Shown here: positions 22,437 through 33,934 of the stretch, one piece after another
Numbering within the stretch: position 1 is the stretch's first letter
Layout of the letters: each line of letters starts with the position of its first letter
DNA from: Fragum whitleyi
Taxonomy: Eukaryota > Mollusca > Bivalvia > Cardiida > Cardiidae
Direction: 5' to 3'
NCBI GenBank assembly: GCA_948146395.1
Contig: OX411543.1
Location: 63,190,534-63,254,533 of the forward strand
DNA length: 64,000 nt
Position numbers and translations under genes: made by a program
Notes under the pieces: model-generated
The model's database searches: none
Told to the model about the DNA's origin: nothing
What the model saw: the letters and a program-made list of their open reading frames with translations, nothing else

Positions 22437-23060
22437 TTTTAGCTCCACTAGCTGAAAGCCACTGGGGCTATTGTCATGGCGTTGTGTCCGTCGTGCGTGC
22501 GTGCGTACGTCCGTCCGTCCGGTCGTAAACTTTTCTTTCAAAATCTTCTCCTCAGAAACTACTGGATGGATTTCATTCAAACTTACAGGAATGATCCTTG
22601 GGTGAACCTCTTTCAAAGTTGTTCAAGAAAGTTTGATCCAATGAAAAACATGGATTTAATGGGCGTGGCTAATTTCCAAATATGGTAAAAAGTGAGTTTT
22701 CTCAGATACTAATCAATGGATACCAATTAAATTTAACATGAATGATCCTTGGGTGACCTTTTATCAGTCTACAAAAATTCATTGTGATCGGATGGAAAAT
22801 ATGCATTTTATGGGCGGAGGTCATTTCTCCATATGTTATATAGTGGAAACTTTGAAAATTATTTTCTCAGAATGTAACTGATGGATATCAATCAAACATA
22901 TTTGGTATGATCTTTTGGTGACCCATTATCATGCAGCCAAAAATTATTTTGATTTGATGCAAAAAATGTCCTTTAATAGCAAAGGTCATTTCGCTATCTG
23001 TTATATAGTTGAAACTTTGAAAATCATTTTCAACATCAGTAGAACCCCAAATATCTAAAA
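22437..23060 (+). repeat. Family H-like repeat: hairpin head, CCGTC tract, ~165-bp tandem units
   Basis: The head TTTTAGCTCCACTAGCTG is followed by GTCCGTCGTGCGTGCG and CGTCCGTCCGTCC. About three diverged tandem units then start near 22530, 22690 and 22850, each with CTCAG...TGGAT...ATGATCCTTGGGTGA and ATGGGCGxxG..CATTTC blocks. The layout matches 63172-64000, though the unit sequences differ. Confidence 0.6.
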
Positions 23061-23129
23061 ATCTAGACAAAACATTTATTTGCTTTTACAAGAATTTCAA
23101 GCTTGTGGAGCGACTCAAGCCATTCATGG

Positions 23130-23290
23130 CTTTCTAGTTTCTTCGATCATATTGACCAAAGTACCACCAGAAGCCGAATAACCTAAACTTACCCATAATT
23201 ATTACACTTGCGTCCGAGGTACTTTTCAGTTCACGGGAAAGGTCAAGCGATGCTTCGAATGCATCACTCTAAGATGAATATATTATACAT
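23130..23290. repeat. Family I fragment, copy 1
   Basis: GATCATATTGACCAAAGTAC, CAGAAGCCGAATAACC, then GTCCGAGGTACTTTTCAGTT matches 32225-32350 and partly 50104-50180. Non-coding. Confidence 0.55.
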
Positions 23291-23781
23291 GTCTTCTTTA
23301 TAATTAATTGGCTAAGAAGGTTTATAAACTTGACAAAGTATTCATTGTTCGGTGTTTTTTTGTCAATTGTAGTTTGTAAATAAAATGCAAAATATGACGA
23401 TGTCCATTATAATTTAAGTTGCTTCGCACTTTTCTAGATGTGATGTCTGTCATTTAATTGAAGGAAGATCCCTCTTAAATACACGCTTCCATACTCATAG
23501 ACCTAAATGTTGGAAACATCTTTTCTTAATATGACGATGTAAGCAAATGCTAAATGCATTTAAAGAGCCCATCTTCCATTCTTGTTGTGAAAAATCCAAC
23601 TCTTCAAAGACAAAAATGATATTCCGCCTAGTATTGTGTTTTTCTGTCTACGATTTACAAGTGAAGTTGGCAACTGTAAAACTAATTCAAAAGATAATAT
23701 CTTGCAATCAAACTGTTTGATTACATAAACACTTGACAACTTGCCACTTTAATCAACTCTAGAGCGAGATTTTATAAATTT
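23291..23781. other. Unassigned
   Basis: No gene or repeat recognised. Confidence 0.35.
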
Positions 23782-24028
23782 GACTCGTCAAGCGAAATGG
23801 GAACATCTGGGAACTTCTTTGAACAAACAATAAAAATTCAAAGCATAGGTCATCCTGATGAAGCATTTTTAAAATTCTTGAAGAAGAAGGTAGAATGATC
23901 AATTTAGAGTCAGAAAATCAGCGAGCTGCGAAAGTGATGACCCTTGTCAGTCTGCGCAGTCCGCGCAGGCTGACTGGGGTCGATATTTTAGGCTCTTACA
24001 AGATGGCCCTTTTTTGTTTGACGGGTCA
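23782..24028 (-). mobile_element. Family G element, copy
   Basis: Ends TTGACTCGTCAAGCGAAATG and TTTTGTTTGACGGGTCACA. It has the AGAAGGTAGAATGATCAATT block and the hairpin GACCCTTGTCAGTCTGCGC / GCGCAGGCTGACTGGGGTC. About 247 bp. Confidence 0.75.
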
Positions 24029-24180
24029 CATTAAGTTTTTCACCTATCCCTTGTCTTCAATTGTTATTCCATGCATTTGCTCATTTATTATGGTCAGCTT
24101 AATCACAAACAATGTTACGATGTTTCACGTTTGTTTGAATAGGTTTTACGCCGCTTTCAACAATTTCGCAGTTATATCGC

Positions 24181-24310
24181 GGTAGCCGGAGCACCTAACA
24201 ATGGATTCCTGGTATTTATTTCACCTGTACTACCATTACACCCTTCCCTAGCCCCCAACTGCTATCTCACATAGGTTTACGATTATCTACCCATTGGTGA
24301 GAGACAAACG
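24181..24310 (-). mobile_element. SINE body fragment
   Basis: On the minus strand GGGTAGATAATCGTAAACC, GGGAAGGGTGTAATGGTAGT and AATACCAGGAATCCATTGT are collinear with the SINE at 40444-40740 (GGTCGATAATCGTAAACC, GGAAAGGATGTTATAGTAAT, AATACCAAGAATAC). The tRNA head is missing. Confidence 0.65.
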
Positions 24311-24545
24311 TCGGAAAGGATATATGTTTCATATTATCTTTTAAACTGTTATAATGATACACAATTTTGCTTCAATTTTACATAAACTTGCTTCGTCTAG
24401 CTTATCTTAGAGAAAATTGTGACGTGGATAATATGTGATCGGTCATCGTATGTTCATAATTTCTATAAAATCTTATAAAATCAGCTGGCCAATCAAGCTA
24501 AATCTTTTTAAGGATGAATCTTGGTGCTCACGTAGCTCTTCTGGT

Positions 24546-24872
24546 ACAATTAGTAACAGCATGGAATTGACGTTCATCTCAGCTCTCCATTCGTTCATTC
24601 CAAACACTCACCCAAACCATTAAAAACACTCCAACGTGGCTAAAAAGGGTAAGATCAACAACTATATATACATTCAAAATAAATATAGATAGAAAAATCC
24701 CGATTTCGCTGACGAAATTTAAATTGTAAGCGTCTGATAGGTTCTTGAAGAAAATAGAAGCTTTTTATAGAATTTGTAAAAAAAATCATTAAAGGGAGGA
24801 AATAAATATCGCTAATTTTGTCCATCCTGAACAAAATTTGCGATATTTGATTTCCCCCCTTTCCTTTCACCC
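24546..24872 (-). mobile_element. Family A MITE, copy 5 (subfamily II, truncated)
   Basis: Starts near ACAATTAGTAACAGCATGG. It has CGTTCATTCCAAACACTC, CGATTTCGCTGACGAAATTT, AATTGTAAGCGTCTGATAG and the central hairpin AATATCGCTAATTTTGTCC / GAACAAAATTTGCGATATTT. It stops after CCCCCCTTTCC, so the distal ~110 bp and terminal repeat are absent. Confidence 0.75.
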
Positions 24873-24900
24873 AAAAGGTACGCAGTGAACTATTCATGCA

Positions 24901-25232
24901 ACTGTGAACTGTCAAGAGAAAAGGAACCATCTGGAAGGTACGAAGTGTGTCGAACCTGCCCTGCATTCAGGATCACAAAACGGTGCAAACAGTTTTTCAA
25001 TTATACCCCGCTTTGCACGTGCACATGCGTGCAAAGCGGGGTATAATTGGGTAACTGTTTGCACCGTTTGGTATCCTGAACGCAGGGTTGGTCAGACTGC
25101 GCATTCGCACAGGCTGACCAGAGTAGATACTTTTCGAAATAAATAAATTTTCTGATTACCGTATAATTAACTTACAGTACCTTTTGAATATTTAACGAAC
25201 AGAATTTCCAGATTGTCCTCTTTCGCGTGACA
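24901..25232 (-). mobile_element. Family G element carrying a nested F palindrome
   Basis: Left end CTGTGAACTGTCAAGAGAAA, ACCATCTGGAAGG; right end CCAGATTGTCCTCTTTCGCG, TGACAGATAACACA. The G hairpin is present on the right of the insert (TTGGTCAGACTGCGCATTCG, GCACAGGCTGACCAGAGT). The insert 24959-25087 interrupts it just before the hairpin. Its strand is uncertain because the ends are inverted repeats. Confidence 0.7.
24959..25087. mobile_element. Family F palindrome, copy 3, nested in family G
   Basis: The best preserved F copy, 129 bp: CCCTGCATTCAGGATCAC and AAAACGGTGCAAACAG face CTGTTTGCACCGTTT and GTATCCTGAACGCAGGG, with central ATACCCCGCTTTGCACGTGC / GCGTGCAAAGCGGGGTAT. Confidence 0.8.
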
Positions 25233-26542
25233 GATAACACACGTTAAGATTATGTTCTCTTGGTTCTTATCTGACAATGGACACGCATTACCTTTCATTA
25301 TGGTCACTTTATCATTCATTCTTCAGATGGCTTCGCATGCAATCGATCTAAAAAATATGGTTATCTTTTCTTTCCATAGCCCAATAAAAAAAGATAATCA
25401 AAATAAAAATAAAAACTATGAATTTCTTGTCTTGACTAAAGCAAATCCCTTAAATATTGAATGCATCAATCCACAATTTTCATTTAACAAGACGAGTCAT
25501 AAAATTCTCAAAAGAAATGATAACAATTTGTTAGAACGTTCAAAGTATGTAATCTTACATTTTCCTGATTCGTAGGATTCTGAAAAACATAATTATCTAA
25601 CCGGAGTTACCGGAATGGAAATACCAGTCCTGCGTTCAACATACAGAAAATCTCGAAACGTTTTAGAAATGGCTCCTAGTTTTAGACGTGTTCACATGTG
25701 CAAGACGGGTACCAATTTTAAACGTAAGCAAACATTTTAACCTTTAAGAGTCTTAAGACATATAGGCTGTATACCTATATACTTGTATTAACCACACTTT
25801 TTTTTCGTATTATTTGTATCGACTAAAATGACATTTGCCGACCGGGCTTTTTTTCTTGTAAGAAAATAATAAAATCACATTGAACACGAAACAAGCCCAC
25901 GGTTGTTTACTTGATTATTGGAAAAACTTTCAGTATAAAAAAGAATCGCTATAAACTTATATGTTGCTATGATGTCAAACCATAATATTTGGAATAGTAA
26001 CTCTTGGATAAAACACAGAAGCTTTGATATGGGTTTTACATATTTAACAAAAAAGAAATAGCAATGGTAAAATTGCCTGTATTTTAAAGCGATATCCCTA
26101 AAAACGATTTTGCCAAAAGTTCTCAAATGTAGCAAACAAATCATGGTATGGTACTCTGTAGACTGGTTACGCTGTCCCATCTACGCTACCCTCCGATACT
26201 CCGATACAATATCGATATATTGCGGCAGGCTCGCCAGTCAAAATACTCTGCTGTTATACTTTGTTATAGAAGTCTTATAACGCAGCTTTCCATTTATATA
26301 TTCAAAAGTATTTAGAACTTCTATCATAAATATTCACGCAAAAGGGCAAGGCAAAACATGCGTTGTTTACGTTTATGGGTGCAATATCAAATTTTTATTT
26401 TGGCAGATCCTTAGCCTGAATTGAAATTTTATCTACTGTTTTGATGTTTGTTACAGCAATAAATTTAGCTCCTATTAAAATTTTTAAGCTAGTTAAAGCT
26501 ATGTGAATCGCATCAGGCCTTTTGATAATCATCACTTCGTTT
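25233..26542. other. Unassigned; one F-like fragment
   Basis: 25632-25730 (CCTGCGTTCAAC, GTGTTCACATGTGCAAGACG, GGTACCAATTTTAAACG) is a decayed F-like piece. Frames of 107 codons (25252-25575, plus) and 101 codons (25875-26180, minus) have no recognisable motif and a biased, AT-driven composition. Confidence 0.4.
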
Positions 26543-26970
26543 TACAATTAAGAACATCGTGATAGTGACAAGATGATTGATTTTAGAATAATTTTGGAAT
26601 GAAATTGAATGAGTGTGTGGAGCGAGTTCTGAGTGAAATTAAAAGGAGGTAGTACAATAAGATGAACAAAATTAGCGATATTCGTCCCCCCTGTCCCCCC
26701 CCCCCCTTTGATGAGATAAACGTACTTTTATGTGAGTGTGTCTTCGTGGACCAACCAGATGCTTAAAAAATCCACACTAGCCAATAAAATCGTAGAATAA
26801 TTTAATCGGTTTGAATTAAATATTGATCGTCACCATTTCGAGATGTTTTATAATACAGCTTTTTGATGGATTTGAGTGAGTGTTTGGAATGAATGAACGC
26901 AGCGCTGGGTGAATGATTAAGAATGATTTTGATCGGAATGAGTGTCAATTTCACGATGGCTTTAACTGTA
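26543..26970 (+). mobile_element. Family A MITE, copy 6 (subfamily I)
   Basis: Ends TACAATTAAGAACATCGTG and CACGATGGCTTTAACTGTA, 428 bp. Subfamily I (GTGTGTCTTCGTGGACCAA, CTAGCCAATAAAATCG). The left arm of the central hairpin has lost ~20 bp, and the right arm is replaced by a C-run at ~26685-26707. Confidence 0.8.
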
Positions 26971-27030
26971 GATACTAGCAATATGGGCAACTGATAAATG
27001 CAAAGCATTTACACGATATGAATTAATTTA

Positions 27031-27421
27031 TAATATGGCCTTCGTTGCAGGAGTGAAATGAACCCGTTGAATATTTTTGATATTACACGGATGTTATTAC
27101 ACTAGTGGAATAACTTTTCAAATGAGATAGAAACGAATGGCAACGCTATTTGTAACCGCGAAAATGACGTCATAATGTGTATATTGTGACGTCAGTTTTG
27201 AACGGCGTTATAAGTTTCGCGGAAAACTGGAACGTTGAATTTCAATAATTTTGACGATTTTTCGCAAAAATTAGGGTCATATTATAAATTGAATATAAAA
27301 TTTGTGCCCATGAAATATATAATTTATTAAACTCGTCATCTAAAATAGAGAAAAACTCGGCGCAGCCTCGTTTTTATCTGTTTATAGGTGACTCGTTTAA
27401 TAAATTCGGTATTCCATGACG
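27031..27421 (-). mobile_element. Family D hairpin element, copy 2
   Basis: Collinear with 13032-13425 throughout (GGAGTGAAATGAACCCGTTG, TTGTAACCGCGAAAATGACG, GATAGAAACGAATGGCAACG). The head palindrome apex on plus is CTCGGCGCAGCCTCG at 27356-27370. Its left end is ~60 bp beyond family A copy 6. Confidence 0.75.
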
Positions 27422-27753
27422 ACTCATTCAATATCCTCTATGTATATAGTACTTCTGCGTTTGTTTCATTGAACAATACATTAAGTTTACACTGGAACAA
27501 ACAACTATCCCCACGTACTGGGAATATCGCGTGCAGCTCTCACTAAGGAGCCAGAAAAATCACATAAGAAAGCTTTTATTTGATCTCTAGCTAGACGTAT
27601 TCTATTAAATTGTTTTGTCCTTATTATACCGGGAATATTAATACAATGGATATACGAACAATGAATCAATGGCAATCAGCTCTTCAGATAAATAGGGAAT
27701 GAACACGCGTAGCTTGTTGATTTGCCTTGTACATCATAGGAATAAACTGCTTA
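27422..27753. other. Unassigned
   Basis: No gene or repeat recognised. Confidence 0.35.
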
Positions 27754-28201
27754 TACAGATAACAACGTCGTAAAATCGACAAGGTGAACAATTTTGGATT
27801 GATTATTGTATCAAATTGAATGAGTGTGAGGAGTGAACTTTGAATGATATTCGAGGGAGGTAAAACATATTCGATAATTCGTCCAATTGGACGGAAAAAG
27901 CGATATCTTTTTACCTCCCTTTCATAAAAACTACGATCTTTTCCGATTTTGTGTCTTCATGCACAAATAAGACTCTTAAAAATCAACACCAGGCAATAAA
28001 ATCAAGCAATTATTTGATCGTTTTGATTTAACCAATAAAAATTCTGATCATTTGTGCGAGTTCGAAGCGTTTTTTACTAATTTCGGAGCGTTTTTGAGCG
28101 TTCGGAATGAGTGTTTGAAATTTATAAATTGAGCGCCGAGCGAGTGCTTTTGAATAGTTTTGATCGAGATGAGAGTCAAATTCACGATGTGATTAACTGT
28201 A
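27754..28201 (+). mobile_element. Family A MITE, copy 7 (subfamily I)
   Basis: Ends TACAGATAACAACGTCGTA and CACGATGTGATTAACTGTA, 448 bp. The central hairpin loop has changed: TCGTCCAATTGGACGGA replaces the usual TGTTCAGGATGAACA, but the arms GAGGGAGGTAAAA / TTTTTACCTCCCTTT still pair. Confidence 0.8.
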
Positions 28202-28917
28202 GCTAAAATTTGTCTAATTTTTGTGGTTTGTACGACCCTTGATACGATGTAAAGCGTTTAAACGATTTGTCACTATTTATAAAGATCCAGTGTCTGTAGA
28301 TTAAGTTACGGCATTTGTCATTTGAAACAGTGATGTATTATAGACAAATCATCGCATAAGCATGAAATATTTTACTGTCGAAATTTCAGTCTTCACATTC
28401 GCATTAATCATAGATAAAAATGCTCGCTATATTGAAAGAAAGCAGCAACAACAACAACAAAAAAAAAAACAACAACACAACGGTAGTGGTGTAAGGTCAA
28501 CTGGCCAAGTACTTCCGGGGTCGTAGGGTGCTGAAATAGTCCCTAAAAAATTAACCCCATTTTCAAGTGTGTAAGTAGGCATACAGAAGAACTTTCTGCT
28601 CTTATATGTTTAGATCTTTGACAATGTATTCTTTTGCAGTAAGTAAGCCAATATTTTCTTTGTTTTTCAGGACTACTTTTAGTTTTCAGCTGGTTGGTGT
28701 ACTCCAGGGTGGCGTAAATTGAGCCGACTGTTTTGTGTTGAAATTTAGATGGTACGTGTGTTTGAGCTGATTTTGCGGAAAATCAAATGCATCATGATCT
28801 GGTTTGATGTGGATTTTTCAAGAGTCCTAGGGAAAATCTATTCATTCTAGACACTCATATAGCTCAACGAATGTTGTGGAATTTGTGTCATTGTGTTGAA
28901 AATGTGGAATTTACATG
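28202..28917. other. Unassigned; short A/CAA-rich tract
   Basis: CAACAACAACAAAAAAAAAA and CAACAACAC at ~28446-28480. No gene recognised. Confidence 0.4.
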
Positions 28918-29357
28918 TACAGTTAACAACATTGTGAAATTGACAAGATGAATGATTTTGGAACGATTTTGGAATGAAATTGAATGAGTTTGTGGAGCGA
29001 GTTATGAGTGAGTTTAATGGGAGGTAAACCAATATTGCAAATTTTGTTCAGGATGAACAAAATTAGCAATATTAATTACCTCCCTTTTAAAAATTAGCAT
29101 AAATGTTCTATAAATAGCTTCCTATTTCCTCAAGATCTAATCAGACGCTTACAATTTCAATTAATTTAGTGAAATCCCGAGTATTTTCCAAGCTATTTTT
29201 ATTTGAACGAAGTTGTTGCTATATGTTTTTCAGTAAGTTTGGAACTTTTTTGATCGCTTTCAGTGTGTGTTTGGAATGAATGAATGGAGCGCTGAGTGAG
29301 TAATTCAGAGTGGTTTTGATTGAGGTGATCGTCAATTTCACGATGTAACTAACTGTA
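28918..29357 (+). mobile_element. Family A MITE, copy 8 (subfamily II), well preserved
   Basis: A 440-bp copy that can serve as reference. Ends TACAGTTAACAACATTGTG and CACGATGTAACTAACTGTA. Central hairpin CCAATATTGCAAATTTTGTT / AACAAAATTAGCAATATTAA inside GGGAGGTAA / TTACCTCCC. It also carries CTATAAATAGCTTCCTATTT, TTACAATTTCAATTAATTTA and GGAATGAATGAATGGAGCGC. Confidence 0.9.
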
Positions 29358-29429
29358 TTTATATAGGAGAAAAAATGAGCGTACTGCAACCTAATGTACA
29401 TTACCAAGTTAAACAAGAAATGAATGCTG

Positions 29430-29577
29430 CTACACCCAAGAAGACGGTATTTTTCTTAAACGTCTCATCTTTCAGATAATTAGTATGTTTGTGTCTTAGC
29501 CTGGGAATCAAACTCATTATATCGAACTTAAAATAAATTGAATTCTGGTGCTCTACTGACTGCGCTTATGGGACTGA
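29430..29577 (-). mobile_element. tRNA-derived SINE, internally deleted
   Basis: On plus, AAGAAGACGGTATTTTTC, TTAAACGTCTCATCTTTCAG, TAGCCTGGGAATCAAACTC and TGGTGCTCTACTGACTG match 6382-6679 (AGAAGACGGTTAG, TTTAACGTCTCATCCGAAAG, CAGCCCGGGAACCGAACCC, CGGTGCTCTACCAACTGAGC). About 150 bp of the body is missing between the first two blocks. Confidence 0.7.
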
Positions 29578-30033
29578 CCGTTTATAAGACTAGGCGAATA
29601 AACAGATGTACTTTCTATTTCAGAGTAAAGAGAGAATATTGGAGATTATCGTTTGAGGATACGATAGGTGGCTTGTGTTAGTGAAAGATTAAGTTCGAAG
29701 TGAAATTCTACAGGAACATATCCAAACAGGTAGGATGCTAACATTTTCTTTACAAAAACATTGCAAAACAGTAATATATGATCCCGTGTGTGACATTTCC
29801 AACAATTTTACCCCCTCATATCTCCGCCTCTGATTTTACTTCCTTTGTATAAAGCACGACAATTTATCGCTTTTTGAATCATATAACTTTTGATAAGGTT
29901 CAAATCCGCAACAAAGGCGTGATGACCTGACTGTCCCATGTTTATTTCTTGGAACATTTCTAAGCTTCCATCATTTATTATCAGAAGACAACATGCTGAA
30001 TAAGTTGTTTAATACAAAGACAATCGTGGAAAT

Positions 30034-30275
30034 CAGGGGTCTGTTTTATCAAACATCTTACGAACATTTTTAGCGTAAGTCAAAAATTAAAGTTGCTTTC
30101 ACAGTGGTGAATAGATATTGAATTCTGTCCTGCATCATCTAATTGGAATCGTCCTTTGAAGATGTTTCCAATGAGATATTGCAAGGCAGAATCTTACAAT
30201 GAATGAAAACATCAGGTACGATTTGTGATTTAGACTTACGATTTTTTTCGTAAGAAGTTTAGGAAAACGGGCCCT
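30034..30275 (+). mobile_element. Family K TIR element, copy 1
   Basis: Ends CAGGGGTCTGTTTTATCAAA and GTTTAGGAAAACGGGCCCT; inner inverted motifs ATCTTACGAAC / CTTACGA..TTCGTAAG. A second copy with the same layout is at 30580-30831. CAGGG-type termini are common in hAT-like MITEs, but I see no clear 8-bp duplication. Confidence 0.7.
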
Positions 30276-30579
30276 AAAGTTTCTTATTGTCGAATCGGAA
30301 TCGAATGTGATATACTGTTAACTTTCAACAGAAAAACTAAAAGTTAGCTGTTTTGATCTTTGGATTAACCAAAGCCAGCGTGATCCCACTTTGGACATCT
30401 CTGAACCAAAGCAAGCAATTTCTTCATTGTCCACGATTTTTCTTCCTCAAAGGACAGATATTTTTTTTTAATTCTATCGACTCTAAATTGTCGTCTGCAT
30501 TTTCTTTGAATTTAGACATTTTGTTTATTGGTTTTAATTTTTTTTCGTTTACAATCTATATTCATTATTTGATAAGAAA

Positions 30580-30831
30580 CAGGGGCCCGTTTTACTAAGC
30601 ATCTTACGATCATTTTTTGCGTAAGTCAAAAATTAAAGTTGCTTCTACAGTGGTAAATAAATATTGAATTCTGCCGTGCGTCATCTCTTTGGAATCGTCT
30701 TCTAAAGACGAATCCTATGAGATATTGCAAGGCAGAATCTAACTATGAATAACTATAAAACCTCAGGTACGAGTTGTGATTTTGACTTACGATTGATTTC
30801 GTCGTAAGACGTTTAGTAAAACGGGACTCTG
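30580..30831 (+). mobile_element. Family K TIR element, copy 2
   Basis: CAGGGGCCCGTTTTACTAAG at the left is the inverse of GTTTAGTAAAACGGGACTCTG near the right. The middle pairs TTTGGAATCGTCTTC with GACGAATCCTATGAG. Same orientation as copy 1, start-to-start distance 546 bp. Non-coding. Confidence 0.75.
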
Positions 30832-31314
30832 ATGTACATATTTTAGTAATGTTTGCACATGTATACAGGAACAAAAAATGATCTTTGGTTCCTTGTTGAA
30901 ACGTGTGCATCTATAACTTTTATCTTAATTGATTATTGCTTTTGTTAACTGTCCGTTTTTAGCCCAAATTCTTTGCGCATATAACATTAAAGATCCCTTA
31001 TCTACAAATTATTTTCAACTCCAAGCGAAAAAATGAAAGAATAACTGATTTTAAGATCTATGCATTCGGTATGTGGTTTTTTTTCGAAAGATTTTTCGTG
31101 TAGGCCAATGGACAGTGATATGTATGTGCATTGACCAAATGTAGTACTCAGAATTTTTTAAAGAATTAATTTTTTTCCTGTTGATCCTCGTAATTTATAA
31201 ATCTTAAAAAAAGAAATTCTCGAACGTAACATTCATCAAAGTACTTTTACCTCACTGAAGATGCAACGTTTTTAGATATTTTTTACGTTCATATAGTTTA
31301 TTAGAGAGTGCTAC
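30832..31314. other. Unassigned
   Basis: No gene or repeat recognised. Confidence 0.35.
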
Positions 31315-31632
31315 ATAGAGAATAACATGTTAGTGTCTAAAAATAACAATGTTATCTGGTCGAGGTTGGGAGAATTTATCATGACGAGGCTTTGCCGAGT
31401 CATGATAATTTCTCACAGCCGAGACCTGATAACATTGATATTTTAAGACACTTACATGTTATTCTATTTATCATGCAATCATTTTCAACACTTAATCATA
31501 ATAAATCTTTAAAAATCAAAGAAATTCATGTGAAAGTTTATGTAAATTGTTTCTAAAAATAGACTACCTGATAATACGTCATGTTATCAGATAGGCGATA
31601 TCAGGTCAATACAGGCTTCGTTTCATGATAAA
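31315..31632 (+). mobile_element. Family C hairpin element, copy 1
   Basis: Head palindrome of ~150 bp: AGAATAACATGTTAGTGTCT...AGACACTTACATGTTATTCT, inner TGGTCGAGGTTGGGAGAATT / AATTTCTCACAGCCGAG, apex CGAGGCTTTGCCGAG at 31385-31399. The tail has GTTTCTAAAAATAGACTACC, a second hairpin CCTGATAATACG / CATGTTATCAG, then GCGATATCAGGTCAATACAG and CATGATAAA. Four copies in the window. Confidence 0.8.
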
Positions 31633-31820
31633 TGTTTCCCACTGACAATGATAAATGAAGACAGGGGGGTATTATCTTAAGTCGGATAGTTTTAATTTCT
31701 CCACGTGTCAAACTATAATTTGATTTCTTCCTACATACGCTATAGGTAATTTGGGTAATGTCAATCTAGTCTCTAGCCTACTATTTTCGTCATTCCCGCT
31801 TACAATCGGGAAACCACGGC

Positions 31821-32113
31821 GATTCTACGGAACAGACATAAGGAATAATAAGTGCGCAGACAAGAAAGCTCGTCATTTTGCATGTTGGTTTATATAATCG
31901 GGGGCTTTCAGCAATTCTACGGAATAGACTTCGGGAATTATAAGGGCGCAGCCACGAAAGCGCGACATTTCGTACGTGCGTTTATATGACGTCACAATAA
32001 TCAACATTCCGCTAAGGATGACGTTGCTTTAAACAAATTAAACGAAAGAATCAAAGTGGGCGTATTATAGTTTGATAACAAGACGCAGTGATTTACTATA
32101 AAATGCTAGAAGA
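31821..32113 (+). repeat. Family N repeat, copy 2, with 92-bp partial tandem duplication
   Basis: Matches the reverse complement of 22008-22215. The first part is duplicated: GATTCTACGGAACAGACATA at 31821 recurs as AATTCTACGGAATAGACTTC at 31913, a 92-bp offset, with AAGAAAGCTCGTCATTTTGC and ACGAAAGCGCGACATTTCGT aligned in the two units. Confidence 0.65.
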
Positions 32114-32149
32114 TACTAATAGTCGATCCGAAAATATTTAAAAGATTTT

Positions 32150-32400
32150 CTTTTTCAATCATATTGACAAAAGTACTAACAAAATCCGGGTCACCTGAAA
32201 ATGACCCAAATCGAAAAACATTAAATAGACTTTTTCTGTATCAAGTTGACCAAAGTATCAACAGAAGCCGGGTCACCTAAGAATGACACAAAATTATTAT
32301 ATTTAAGTCCGAGGTACTTTCAAGTTTTTTCGAAAGTCCGAGCGATTCTCCAAATGGGTCGCTTTCGATGAGTGGACGAGGTCTTCAATATATCTCTTCG
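32150..32400. repeat. Family I repeat, copy 2
   Basis: Two internal versions of the same block: TCATATTGACAAAAGTAC + CCGGGTCACCTGAAAATGAC, then AGTTGACCAAAGTATCAACA + GCCGGGTCACCTAAGAATGA, followed by AGTCCGAGGTACTTTCAAG. Related to 23130-23290 and 50098-50200. Confidence 0.55.
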
Positions 32401-33930
32401 ATTCATGCGATTGATTTAGATAAGTCTGTCCGTCAGTCCGAGTTTGTCAGTGAAACAGTTACCGGTTTTCTTGAAGGCTAGAGTCAGGGTGGAATCAGTT
32501 ATTGTTCCTGGTTAAAGGTTAGAGTTGATAAGCAATTTCTTTTCTTTTTCTCAAGATGTCATTTGAGACATCTTCAGGCCGTTTCAGTGTTAAGGTAACA
32601 GCTCAAATTCATTAGTTTAATTTTAGTTTATCTGTAGTACAGATACTCAAATCGTGAATTGGTTTCAATATATTTAATTAAGGACAAAAATTGTCCATCA
32701 TCGTACTTGCTATACCTAAAAATAATTCATTAGCTGAAAGGTCAAGGTCATATCCGAATGGCAAATGTTTGTATTTTGCATTTTTGGAGTAGATGTCCAA
32801 AAATATTTCAATATAACTTGTCACAAATTGTTCTGCATCGTCAGTAAATTGACCATTTGAAGGAAATGTTTTAAAATATCTCTCAGTTCAAGGTCACTGC
32901 TCAAAGTAAAATGATAAGCTCTTGTCTAGATCTTAGATTCTGACAAAAAGGTTCCTCATTACGAGTAGTTGTGCCACATGAAAGAATATGTCACATAGCA
33001 TTAAGATCAATCTCACAGGTCATGATTAAATGTTTCAAGTAGAGCTGGTCTTGAACATGAGATCTGGTTAGATCCTTAAAGCACCTGTCTCTGTTCATGA
33101 ACATTTCCGAAACGCAAGACAATGATCTGAGACGACTATGTTCACAAAAACTAAACTTTTATTCTAGAAGATAAGCTTGAATTTGCCACTCCAACATTCG
33201 GCAATGCAATTTTTTTTTGACGCGTTGATCTAAATATAGGCTTAACTTGGTGAATATTTACGACCCGCAACATTTCGGACTGCAATTTGAATACCGCTCC
33301 TGCACGTGGGCGTGTTTCACTTGACCAATATCTACTTTACATATTTTAACTATACGACAGATTAAGCGTTGCAAGAAAAAGCCGCCGTTAGTCGATTAAT
33401 TTGTATTTTTATGTAACTCGTCTTTCATTAGACTAAACAAAGGAAAAAGTATTCAAAGAATATTTACGAAAGACCGATTTTTTTTTACTCTAAACGCAGA
33501 CTGTGACTTTAAGTAACCTAAAACAAAAAGTCTTTATCAGTATATGTTATGTTGCAAGAAATTTTCCTACGGCTCCAACGTGATGTTTGAGAGTCAAGTG
33601 ATAGAATACAGCCATTTCAGTAACCATTGGACATCGGTTCTAGTTAAAATCTTTCAATTTTATATGTTCTTCATACGTCTTTGCAGAAGACCGTTTGTCT
33701 TTATGGCTTTGCCATAAACTCGCTCCATGACCCAGGTTACACCCGTCCAAGAAAATACTTGGATGTACATGTACATGTTGTCGTGATGATTATCTGATCG
33801 TATTAAACGAGTCTATTCAAACGAGTCACAAGAAACTGAATGGAACATTTATTTAGAGAGAGAGAGGAGGGGGAGGGGGGGGGGGGGGTTAAAAAGGAAC
33901 TCAAAAACATCCACCTACATTGTGTATTTG
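32401..33930. other. Unassigned; weak AAGGTCAAGGTCAT-type segment and a G-run
   Basis: 32735-32900 contains AAGGTCAAGGTCATAT and TCAAGGTCACTGCTCAAAG, reminiscent of other bivalve dispersed repeats. 33854-33888 is a GA then G-run tract (about 14 consecutive G at the end). No gene supported. Confidence 0.35.
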
Positions 33931-33934
33931 ATGG

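Noticed and set aside
25252..26180. Frames of 107 and 101 codons as possible exons
   Set aside because: No motif, composition typical of random AT-rich frames, and no credible splice-site context that I can defend.
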